Below are positions 8,595 to 15,750 of a stretch of 37,784 nt of DNA, one piece after another (within the stretch, counting starts at the first letter, position 1; each line of letters begins with the position of its first letter). The stretch is from the NCBI GenBank assembly GCA_029218445.1, contig JAQXRI010000015.1, positions 1-37,784 on the forward strand. Reading direction: 5' to 3'. Made by a program: the position numbers and the translations under genes. The notes beneath the pieces are model-generated. The model was not told the DNA's origin and did not search any database. It saw only the letters and a list, made by a program, of their open reading frames with translations. Source of the DNA: Prevotellaceae bacterium. Lineage in GTDB: Bacteria; Bacteroidota; Bacteroidia; Bacteroidales; Bacteroidaceae.

Positions 8595-8602
8595 CAAAGG
8601 TA
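8595..8602 (-). promoter_or_regulatory. Candidate -7 element (TACCTTTG) of the small RNA/leader
   Basis: TACCTTTGC on the minus strand is a textbook Bacteroidota -7 box. The expected -33 position holds only a weak TTGG at shortened spacing. It is divergent from the plus-strand promoter candidate 60 nt away. Confidence 0.45.
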
Positions 8603-8661
8603 GCAATTATTTTTGAGACCAAGGGATAATTATAATGAAAAAAGGACAACAAAATGACATT

Positions 8662-8693
8662 TTTGGCCATTCCATCGTATTTTCATAGTTTTG
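8662..8693 (+). promoter_or_regulatory. Candidate plus-strand promoter pointing toward susD (antisense)
   Basis: TTTG (8662-8665) followed after 20 nt by TAGTTTTG (8686-8693) fits the Bacteroidota promoter. Predicted transcription would start near 8700, exactly at the long inverted repeat, and run antisense into the 3' end of susD. No plus-strand gene starts here. Confidence 0.4.
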
Positions 8694-8700
8694 AAGGTTT

Positions 8701-8740
8701 TAATATTAACGTGAATTCGACGAAATTCACGTTGGTATTA
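8701..8740 (+). repeat. 17-bp-arm inverted repeat (RNA hairpin on the plus strand)
   Basis: The arms 8701-8717 and 8724-8740 pair along all 17 positions if two G:U pairs are allowed, around a 6-nt loop CGACGA. The two wobble pairs are G:U only in plus-strand RNA; on the minus strand they become A:C mismatches. That favours a plus-strand transcript, though a DNA operator is also possible. Confidence 0.7.
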
Positions 8741-8774
8741 AAAAAGTGCCCTCGTCGTTTATGGCGGCGAGGGC
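8735..8774 (-). terminator. Terminator of the susC-susD transcript
   Basis: On the minus strand GCCCTCGCCG pairs with CGACGAGGGC (one mismatch, 7-nt loop), followed by ACTTTTTTAAT. It lies 40 nt after the susD stop codon. Confidence 0.8.
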
Positions 8775-8813
8775 TGAATTATACAGATTGATAATAAGTT
8801 AAATAAACTATTT

Positions 8814-10835
8814 CTATTTCTCTGCGGGCTGGTCGGCTTCCAATGGCCAATAAGGATTCTGATACAGCGGACTGTTTTCCTTTGTGGCATAGTCAGGAGC
8901 GGTCAGCAGGAACTGCTTCAATGGCAGTGGCTGCAGATAGTGGGCCATGTGCCAAGTGAGTCCATTACGATAGTTGTTGCTTGCCGACATGTTCACCTCG
9001 TGTGGACGATAGTACTCGCTAAGGTCGGGTGAAGAAACTGTTGCACTGGTTGAACCATCGGCACGGAGATTGTAGCCACCGTCAACATAGAGTTGGTTTT
9101 GCTCGCTGTTCCACAAGTGGATACCTTCGATGTGTGCAGGGTTGTTCATAAGCTGGTCGTAAGAACGCCAACGCTGGAGATCCATCTGGCGGAGTCCCTC
9201 GGCGATGAGTTCACAACGACGCTCACGACGAATGTTGTAGAGCACCTTGTCGGTAAGGAGCTGGCCGGCAGTGTATGCACCCCAGTCAAGAGCTTCCTTG
9301 TTCATGTCGGTAGCGGCGATGGTTGTCTGTGGGTCAATGGCCTCGCCGGTAAATCCTGCACGCTCACGTACAATCTTCCAATATTCAAGTATTTTGCCTG
9401 AAGAAATGTTCTTGTTAAGCATATATTGGGCTTCCATGTAGTTGAGCAGAGCCTCGGTGGCACGGAAGATGACGGCACCGTTGGCACAGTTGCCGTTGCC
9501 CGTCTGCGACTTGTCGAACGTGCCGCCCTTGCGCAGAGCATAGCCCGTTACATAGTTCAACTCTGAGTTGTTGCCCATGATATCGGCCAATGGCTCTTCC
9601 AGAACGTAGTGGTCTTCAGGAGCACTCATGTTCTTAAACACATTCACCTGCCCCGGCTGCTTGAGGAAAATGGTGAGGCGTGGGTCGCGATCGACGGCTA
9701 CCTTATTCACTGTACCATCGTCATACTTATAGCTTGAAGCGTAGATAGGCTTACCGTCCTTCATCAGATAGCTCTCAATGAGACTTCTGGTAACGCCAAC
9801 ACCATAGTCGCCATGCTGTATGGCAACCTCAACGCAGTTGACGATGCCAAGGCTCTTGCTGTATTCACGCCAAAGTAGAACTTCAGGTGTTCCCGACATG
9901 TCGATAGATCCCCAAATGTTGAAGTATGGGTTTTCAGGGTCGCCCTCCTTCTGAGGAACACTACCAGTGTTGGTAGCAAGCTGATTCTTATATTTCTCGG
10001 CAACAGTCTCGGCAGCCTTTGCGGCAACCTCGAAGAAGAATTTTGCCTCTTGCTCGATGCTTCCGGCCGGATATTGATAGCCTGAATTATAGTCTTTATT
10101 GGCACCTGGCCAGCCCTGTCCCAGAGGAACGAATGGAGTTCCGGCGAAGTTGGTCAGCCAAGAACCCTCATATAGAGCCACGCGCGACTTCAGCAGATTG
10201 GCGACATCGGGAGAGATGCGTGTGTGGCGCTTCTCAAAGTCGCTCTTCAAATAGGTAAGTGCCGTGTCGAGGTTGTTGATGATGAAACGAGCCACCTCGT
10301 TGCAAGGACGACGCTTGTTGGCTGCAACGAGAGTTGCTTCCTCATCAGGCAGAGCCTCTGTCACGATTGGCAGGTCGCCCCACTTCTGAAGCATGTCGAA
10401 ATAGCAGTAGGCGCGCATGAAATAGATTTCGCCGATGTAGTGACGGACATTGGCGTCTGCTCCATTTATTTGCTTGTTCTTGTATGCAGCAACTACATTG
10501 TTGAGCTGATAGTTGATGTTGCGTATGTTGCCCCAGCTCCAGTTGCCGTTATCGTTGCCTGTCTTCCAAAGTCCATTGCCGAACTTGCTGTCGGGCCACC
10601 AGTTCACCTGGTTGTCGGTCTGAACGTCATTGGCATAAATGCCGTAGCTCCAGTTGCCGTGTCCCGGCAATACGTCCTGATAAAATTGGTTGGCGGCAGC
10701 TTCAACCTTACTCTCGTCAGAGAAGAATCCTTCTGGCGTAAGGGACGATGGCGGCTCCTGCTCAAGAAAATCGTTGCATGAAGTGGCAGTTGCCACAAGA
10801 GCCAAAGCCATGAATGATAATTTATATAGTTTCAT
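8814..10835 (-). CDS. SusD/RagB-family outer-membrane glycan-binding lipoprotein
   Basis: This is the surface lipoprotein partner of SusC, forming the lid that captures oligosaccharides over the TonB-dependent pore. The ORF track begins at 10874, but the lipoprotein signal starts at 10835 (MKLYKLSFMALA, lipobox ATSC, Cys20), giving 673 aa, slightly longer than average for SusD. The mature N-terminus CNDFLEQEPPSSLTPEGFF is characteristic. TPR-like helices follow (RHYIGEIYFMRAYCYFDML), and the C-terminal SusD domain includes NIRRERRCELIAEGLRQMDL and ends near NPYWPLE. It follows SusC by 53 nt, a spacer filled with heptanucleotide repeats, and a strong terminator lies downstream. The substrate cannot be read from the sequence; the adjoining GH43-like enzyme hints at a galactan or arabinogalactan side chain. 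Confidence 0.95.
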   Translation of the reverse strand: MKLYKLSFMALALVATATSCNDFLEQEPPSSLTPEGFFSDESKVEAAANQFYQDVLPGHGNWSYGIYANDVQTDNQVNWWPDSKFGNGLWKTGNDNGNWSWGNIRNINYQLNNVVAAYKNKQINGADANVRHYIGEIYFMRAYCYFDMLQKWGDLPIVTEALPDEEATLVAANKRRPCNEVARFIINNLDTALTYLKSDFEKRHTRISPDVANLLKSRVALYEGSWLTNFAGTPFVPLGQGWPGANKDYNSGYQYPAGSIEQEAKFFFEVAAKAAETVAEKYKNQLATNTGSVPQKEGDPENPYFNIWGSIDMSGTPEVLLWREYSKSLGIVNCVEVAIQHGDYGVGVTRSLIESYLMKDGKPIYASSYKYDDGTVNKVAVDRDPRLTIFLKQPGQVNVFKNMSAPEDHYVLEEPLADIMGNNSELNYVTGYALRKGGTFDKSQTGNGNCANGAVIFRATEALLNYMEAQYMLNKNISSGKILEYWKIVRERAGFTGEAIDPQTTIAATDMNKEALDWGAYTAGQLLTDKVLYNIRRERRCELIAEGLRQMDLQRWRSYDQLMNNPAHIEGIHLWNSEQNQLYVDGGYNLRADGSTSATVSSPDLSEYYRPHEVNMSASNNYRNGLTWHMAHYLQPLPLKQFLLTAPDYATKENSPLYQNPYWPLEADQPAEK

Positions 10836-10862
10836 AATGCTTGTCTTTTTATTTTGTAATTG

Positions 10863-10890
10863 TTCACTTTTCACTATACACTTCTCACTT
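10863..10890. repeat. Four degenerate heptanucleotide repeats between susC and susD
   Basis: TTCACTT, TTCACTA, TACACTT and CTCACTT follow without gaps (minus-strand unit about AAGTGAR). The last unit overlaps the susC stop codon. The same type of unit occurs inside the helicase gene (33124-33179) and before the RluA gene. Confidence 0.8.
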
Positions 10891-13800
10891 AGAATGTTAC
10901 GTTAACACCAAACGAATAGGTACGCTGCAGAGGATAACCGTTGCTGTGGTCGGTACCTATGGTTTCCGGGTCGAACTGGTCGGGCAGACTTGTGATGGTG
11001 AAGAGGTTCTCCATCGACACGAAGAAACGTACATTGTTGAGTCCTACGGTTCTCAGCACATTCTTCGGCAGGGTATAGCCAATCTGCAGGTTCTTCAGAC
11101 GTACGTAGGCTGCATTGAGCAGGTAGCGTGTCTGTGCCTGAATGTTCTTGTCGCTGTAGAGTACGCGTGGAAGCCATGCGCCGGTGTTTTCTGAACGGTA
11201 GCCGTTCTGTACTGACCAAGAGTCGCCGTCGCGGAAGTAGTCGTCAACACCGGTAATACCAGCTGCCCACCATACGCCAGAGTTGGTTGTACCGAAGAGG
11301 TATTCAGCGCCACCGCCCCAAGAGCCAGTGAGTGCGAAGTCGCGCTTTAATACACCCTGGAAGAATGCGCTAAAGTCAAAGCCCTTCCAGCTTGCATTGA
11401 GGTTAAGACCAGTGAGGAAGCGAGGAGTAGAATTGCCTATGACCTTGAGGTCGCCATGGTCGTCGAGAGTTTCGGCGCCACGCGAAATCTTACCGTCACC
11501 GTTGAGGTCGGCATACATGATGTCGCCTGAAGCCCAGTTGCTGCCTATTGAGCTTTGGTCAACCTTTGCAAGATGAGCGTCCATCTCTTCCTGAGTCTTT
11601 GCGAGTCCTGCTGTCTCGAAGCCCCATATCTCATTGATGTAGCGTCCGGCTATATAAGTATAGATGTTGTTGGTAGGGTTGTTTGGATAGCGCGTAATCT
11701 TTGTACGGGCGTCAGAGATGTTGAACGTTGCACCGTATGAAAGGCCGTTGGCAAGACGGTCGCGCCATGTCAGCTGGAACTCCCAACCAGAGGTACGGAG
11801 GTCGGTGTTGTTGGTAACGGGCACACCAGTACCAAGTATTGAAGGCAGTTCAGGAGCGTTGCCCACCATGTCCTTGGTGTTGCGGATGTAGTAGTCGAAC
11901 GAACCGGTCAAACGGTTGTTGAACAATCCGAAGTCAAGACCGATGTCCCAGCTCTCGATGCGTTCCCATGTGAGAAGTGCCGAAACGAGGCTTGGAGCTG
12001 ATGTGACGTTAGGCTTCTTGCCGTTCTGCAGCCATGAGCCTGATGCGGGATAGTAGCCTACGGTCTGATAGGTCTGATACCAGTTGTTGGTGTTCTGGTT
12101 GCCGAGCGAACCGTAAGAGGCACGAATCTTCAAGGTGTTGACAGTGTTGACGAGTGGTTCCCAGAACTTCTCGCGTGCCACGTTCCAACCGAGTGATACT
12201 GAAGGGAATGTCTTCCACATGTGGTCGGTACGGAAACGTGATGTACCGTCGTGACGAATGTTGAACTCGAAGAGGTAACGCTCGTCGTAGTTGTAGTTCA
12301 AGCGGCCGAAGAAACCTGCCGTCTGCCACTGGTTGCGTGCGCCGTTGACAGAAGGAACAATCTCCTTGCCGTCGTAGCCAAGACCTGAGGTGAGGTCGAT
12401 TTCAGGACGTGTGGGATCGAGTATGCCGTTGCGCTGAACGCCAAACACGAGCTGCTTAAGTTGCTCTGCCTGGAAACCACCGAGTACGTGGAAATTGTGG
12501 CGCTTGGCAAGCTGGAATGTATATTCGGTGTAGGCCTGGAAGTTGAAGTAGTTCTCCTTCTTCAAGTCCTCATGAACGTTTGAGCTCTTGTCATAAACCC
12601 ATGGGTCTCCGTTCTCGTCGTAGTTGTATGTCATCTGCTTCTCCCAATGGCGAGTACTGTTGTCTGTACGATAGGTAAGGTCGAAGTGTGTCAGCCAGTT
12701 CTTTATTGGCTCAAGCACGAAACTCAACTGGTGAGTAAGAATGTCACGCTGTGTAAGGTCCTGACCCGCTGTGGCAAGACCAAGGGCAGGTGACGGAGAG
12801 TCAACATAATGGCCGTTGCGGTCGTAGAGAGGCAGTATAGGCCATCCCTGACGGGTCATGTCGTTGTAGAGGCTCTCGGTCAGCTTAGAGGGACGCTCAA
12901 AGTCGGTGCGTGCCCAACGCATGTTGTAGTTCATCTTCAGCCAGTCGGTAATCTTGATGCCCAATTTGGCTGTTCCAGTGTAACGATTGAACTTATCGTC
13001 GGCGAGCTTCATGAAACCGTTGTTGTTCAGATAGTTGAACGAAGCATAGTAGTCAACGTCTTCTGTACCGCCACTTACGCTGGCATTATGTTCCATAGAG
13101 AATGTCGAGGTCTTGAACACGGCATCGTACCAGTCAACGTCGTCAACACCATTGCCGTAGCCATCGGCATATACGCCATTGACGGCTTCAATGCCATAAA
13201 GTATGTTGCCATTGGCATCCTTTCGAGTGCCGGGACCTATAGGTGTGGCCTCGTGGTAAGCCTTGATTTTTGCCATGCGCTCGGCATCGAAGAATGTACC
13301 CCAACCAGAGTTGGCGTAAGCATCGTTGACCCAAGAAGCATAATCAACGGAGTTCATCATGTGCTTTTGGCTGATGAGGTTGCTGAAACGGAAACTGTTG
13401 TTGTAGTTAACAGTTGGCTTTCCGCTCTTACCTTTCTTGGTAGTTATGAGAATAACGCCGAAAGGCGCACGCGAACCGTAGATTGAAGACGCTGCGGCAT
13501 CCTTCAATACTGAGATGTTCTCAATGTCCTGAGGGTTCACTGTGTTGATGTCACCCTCGGCACCGTCAATAAGTATAAGTGGCGAACCACTTGAGCCTTG
13601 TCCTATAGTACCAGTACCACGCACGTTGATGCTCGTCGTAGCGTCCATAGAACCACTTGACGATGAAATCTGCAGACCAGGCATCATACCTTGCAATGCT
13701 TGAGCAGCACTTGTTACAGGGCGTTCGGCCAAATCGTCACCATTCACCATAGCGACGGCACCGGTCAGATTAACCTTCTTTTGAGTGCCGAAACCTACTA

Positions 13801-14182
13801 CGACAACTTCATTGAGTGAATGGGTGTCATCTTTCATTACAATTTTCATCGGAGCAGCTGTAGCCTTTACAACAATTGGCTTCATGCCGACATACGAAAT
13901 CTCAAGTTCTGCTCCTGGAGTTGCGTTGAGTGTAAAGTTTCCGTCGAGGTCAGAAATTGCCCCCCCCGAATTAGCTCCTTTAACCTTAATGGTAGCACCT
14001 ATTACGGCCTCACCACTTTCGTCAACCACTGTACCGGTAATCTTACCGACAGACTGCTGTACGCCTTGTGTAGCTTGAACTGCATACATCTCTTGTGGTG
14101 TCAGCGTAAGTCCTGCTGCCAGCGCCATCAAAAAGACGGTCGTCTTCGATGGTAATGAAAATGAATGTTGTTCCATAAACAT
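10889..14182 (-). CDS. SusC/RagA-family TonB-dependent outer-membrane transporter
   Basis: A 1097-residue TonB-dependent importer of oligosaccharides. In order: signal peptide (about 1-34, with the FLMALAAGL core), a carboxypeptidase-D-like regulatory domain (about 47-125, ITGTVVDESGEAVIGATI), the SusC signature LNEVVVVGFGTQKK, the plug domain (about 140-250, with ALQGMMPGL and DAAASSIYGSRAPFGVILI), and then the 22-strand barrel ending in the terminal aromatic of FGVNVTF. A second Met at 14176 is an equally possible start. SusD follows after 53 nt. Upstream on the same strand, 202 nt away, is the GH43-like gene. The coding strand carries a run of eight G around codons 80-83 (13960-13967), a potential slippage site. 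Expression is probably driven by the HTCS beyond the GH43 gene. No convincing -7 box was found directly before it. Confidence 0.95.
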   Translation of the reverse strand: MFMEQHSFSLPSKTTVFLMALAAGLTLTPQEMYAVQATQGVQQSVGKITGTVVDESGEAVIGATIKVKGANSGGAISDLDGNFTLNATPGAELEISYVGMKPIVVKATAAPMKIVMKDDTHSLNEVVVVGFGTQKKVNLTGAVAMVNGDDLAERPVTSAAQALQGMMPGLQISSSSGSMDATTSINVRGTGTIGQGSSGSPLILIDGAEGDINTVNPQDIENISVLKDAAASSIYGSRAPFGVILITTKKGKSGKPTVNYNNSFRFSNLISQKHMMNSVDYASWVNDAYANSGWGTFFDAERMAKIKAYHEATPIGPGTRKDANGNILYGIEAVNGVYADGYGNGVDDVDWYDAVFKTSTFSMEHNASVSGGTEDVDYYASFNYLNNNGFMKLADDKFNRYTGTAKLGIKITDWLKMNYNMRWARTDFERPSKLTESLYNDMTRQGWPILPLYDRNGHYVDSPSPALGLATAGQDLTQRDILTHQLSFVLEPIKNWLTHFDLTYRTDNSTRHWEKQMTYNYDENGDPWVYDKSSNVHEDLKKENYFNFQAYTEYTFQLAKRHNFHVLGGFQAEQLKQLVFGVQRNGILDPTRPEIDLTSGLGYDGKEIVPSVNGARNQWQTAGFFGRLNYNYDERYLFEFNIRHDGTSRFRTDHMWKTFPSVSLGWNVAREKFWEPLVNTVNTLKIRASYGSLGNQNTNNWYQTYQTVGYYPASGSWLQNGKKPNVTSAPSLVSALLTWERIESWDIGLDFGLFNNRLTGSFDYYIRNTKDMVGNAPELPSILGTGVPVTNNTDLRTSGWEFQLTWRDRLANGLSYGATFNISDARTKITRYPNNPTNNIYTYIAGRYINEIWGFETAGLAKTQEEMDAHLAKVDQSSIGSNWASGDIMYADLNGDGKISRGAETLDDHGDLKVIGNSTPRFLTGLNLNASWKGFDFSAFFQGVLKRDFALTGSWGGGAEYLFGTTNSGVWWAAGITGVDDYFRDGDSWSVQNGYRSENTGAWLPRVLYSDKNIQAQTRYLLNAAYVRLKNLQIGYTLPKNVLRTVGLNNVRFFVSMENLFTITSLPDQFDPETIGTDHSNGYPLQRTYSFGVNVTF
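13960..13967. repeat. G8 homopolymer in the susC coding strand
   Basis: The plus strand reads CCCCCCCC, giving TCG GGG GGG GCA in the gene (Ser-Gly-Gly-Ala, about residues 80-83). The frame is open in this sequence. Gain or loss of one base would truncate the transporter early. Confidence 0.95.
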
Positions 14183-14384
14183 TTAGTTTAATTGTTTGCT
14201 TAAGTTTATTTAGTGTCTTTATTAGTATTTAATTTTATGTCATTTACAGTTAGCACATGCGTATTTACACAATGTAAAACGTGGACAACAATGTTGTTTT
14301 GGGTGCAAATTTCGCTCTTTTTTCGCAACTTTGCGTCCCCAATAAATCATTTTAGGTACATAAATAGTTATTTACGGGTATTTT

Positions 14385-15524
14385 TTAATAAATTTCCCAT
14401 TCTTCCTGCCAATTTATTACAGGCACGTCGTTTTCAAAGTCAATGGGCAGCCAAATGTAACGTGCATCGCTTGGATGTTTGGGGCGCCAAATGTCGGCCA
14501 TGAAGATATATTGGTCGCCACGCTGAAGTATATATGTTGACTGACCACCAAACGTAATGTCGGCCTTTGGCCCACGGCATGGGTTGGGGTGTTGTTTCCA
14601 AGGTCCCCAGATGCTTGGAGCCGAGAACATGCGGGCCATGTTCGGATCCCAGCCAGTGCATCCGCTGGTTATCATCCAATAAGTGTTGCCGCGTCGGAAA
14701 ATGGCAGGAGCTTCGTTTTGGCCACCGGGAGCCACGCGAGTGTAACGACCGGTATGCGCCGTATAGTCGGCGGTCAATTCAGCAATATGCAGCGTCAGAT
14801 TGTCTTCAGATGAAAAAATATGATAGGCACGTCCGTCGGTATCTACATAAAGGGTCATGTCGCGAGCCATCTGTCCCGCAGGCAGCTTATGTCCTTCGGT
14901 TTCGTGAGCCACAAGGTCGCGTTTCAGGAATAGGCCCTTCTTGATGGCATTACGCCAAACGGGAGTCCACCATTCCTTATAGTTTTCGGCATTCAGTGTA
15001 TCGAGCATGGCGATGTCGTCGGCAGTGAACTCTACGGGATATAGTCCGGCATTGGCACGGTCGGAACGCAAGAACTTGAAAGGACCCTTAGGAGAGTCGC
15101 TCGTGGCCACGCCATAGCGAGCCTGCCAATAGCCCTCGCCCTTCATTTCGAGGTGGAACCACATTACAAACTTCTTTGTAGCCTCATTGTAAATCACCTT
15201 TGGTCGTTCAAGCACGCATCCACGCTCAATGTCATGCCCTTTCTCGTCAACCACGCTCAAGGCCACGCCTTCGTAACGCCAGTCGGCAAGGTTTTTCGAC
15301 GAATAGCAGGTGACTCCCACCAGGGCGGAACTTGTGTCGTCAGCCTTATGTTCACCATACCAATAGTAAGTGTCGCCATGCTTCAGCACACCGCCACCAT
15401 GGGCATTGATGTGGATTCCCCGGTTGTCTTTCCATATTTCTCCCGGCTTGATGGTTCCCTTAGCCATAGCAAGGCATGGGAACAGTAACAGTATTAGTAC
15501 AGATAAGAATACTTTGTTGTTCAT
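14385..15524 (-). CDS. Glycoside hydrolase family 43-like enzyme (possible exo-beta-1,3-galactanase)
   Basis: A 379-residue secreted enzyme with signal peptide (cleavage after AMA, about residue 21) and a five-bladed propeller of the GH43 clan. The opening INAHGGGVL...YYWYGEHK is typical of the subfamilies with exo-beta-1,3-galactanase and arabinofuranosidase activity. Three residues fit the unusual catalytic set known from GH43_24 galactanases: Glu106 in ERPK, Glu271 in NEAPAIF as acid, and Gln328 in GGQST in place of an acidic base. That assignment is by motif position from memory, not by alignment. Subfamily 34 is an alternative. An insert of about 60 residues lies between blades (about 158-218). 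It sits upstream of susC on the same strand and divergent from the HTCS, so it belongs to the PUL. A -7 box lies 33 nt before the start. Confidence 0.8.
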   Translation of the reverse strand: MNNKVFLSVLILLLFPCLAMAKGTIKPGEIWKDNRGIHINAHGGGVLKHGDTYYWYGEHKADDTSSALVGVTCYSSKNLADWRYEGVALSVVDEKGHDIERGCVLERPKVIYNEATKKFVMWFHLEMKGEGYWQARYGVATSDSPKGPFKFLRSDRANAGLYPVEFTADDIAMLDTLNAENYKEWWTPVWRNAIKKGLFLKRDLVAHETEGHKLPAGQMARDMTLYVDTDGRAYHIFSSEDNLTLHIAELTADYTAHTGRYTRVAPGGQNEAPAIFRRGNTYWMITSGCTGWDPNMARMFSAPSIWGPWKQHPNPCRGPKADITFGGQSTYILQRGDQYIFMADIWRPKHPSDARYIWLPIDFENDVPVINWQEEWEIY

Positions 15525-15556
15525 AAGTTTTTTATTATAGAGTTAGATTTTCGTTG

Positions 15557-15564
15557 CAAAATTA
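15557..15564 (-). promoter_or_regulatory. -7 element (TAATTTTG) before the GH43-like gene
   Basis: TAATTTTGC on the minus strand matches TAnnTTTG, 32 nt before the ATG. The -33 position is not conserved, which is common for activator-dependent PUL promoters. It may be the HTCS-controlled promoter of the GH43-susC-susD transcript. Confidence 0.5.
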
Positions 15565-15701
15565 GTGGATTATTGGATTAAATGTGGCTACATAAAATGA
15601 TTTTAGGGACAGAAAACGTTATTTCAAGCATCAAAAGCATCTTTTTTGGGCAGAAAGCAATAATATTTGTCTTTTAATGACGGTCTATTGATTTTTTTTT
15701 G

Positions 15702-15709
15702 TAACTTTG
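15702..15709 (+). promoter_or_regulatory. -7 element (TAACTTTG) before the HTCS gene
   Basis: TAACTTTGC fits the Bacteroidota -7 box and lies 41 nt before the HTCS start codon. No clear -33 is seen at standard spacing. Confidence 0.5.
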
Positions 15710-15750
15710 CCACAACTAACAACTATTAAGGAAAGTCCATAAAACTGACG

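Larger units (their letters stand above)
8259..8813. other. 555-bp intergenic region between araC-type gene and susD
   Basis: No protein gene is supported here; the longest ORFs are tiny. The region is AT-rich and holds, from left to right: a -7 box for the AraC gene (8310-8317), a minus-strand terminator (8384-8414), a minus-strand promoter candidate (8595-8602), a divergent plus-strand promoter candidate (8662-8693), a long inverted repeat (8701-8740) and the susD terminator (8735-8774). The layout suggests one or two non-coding transcripts. Confidence 0.7.

Noticed and set aside
14306-14313. Possible susC promoter (GAAATTTG on the minus strand)
   Set aside because: It lacks the TA of the -7 box and has no -33 element. 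The susCD genes may be transcribed from the GH43-like promoter instead.
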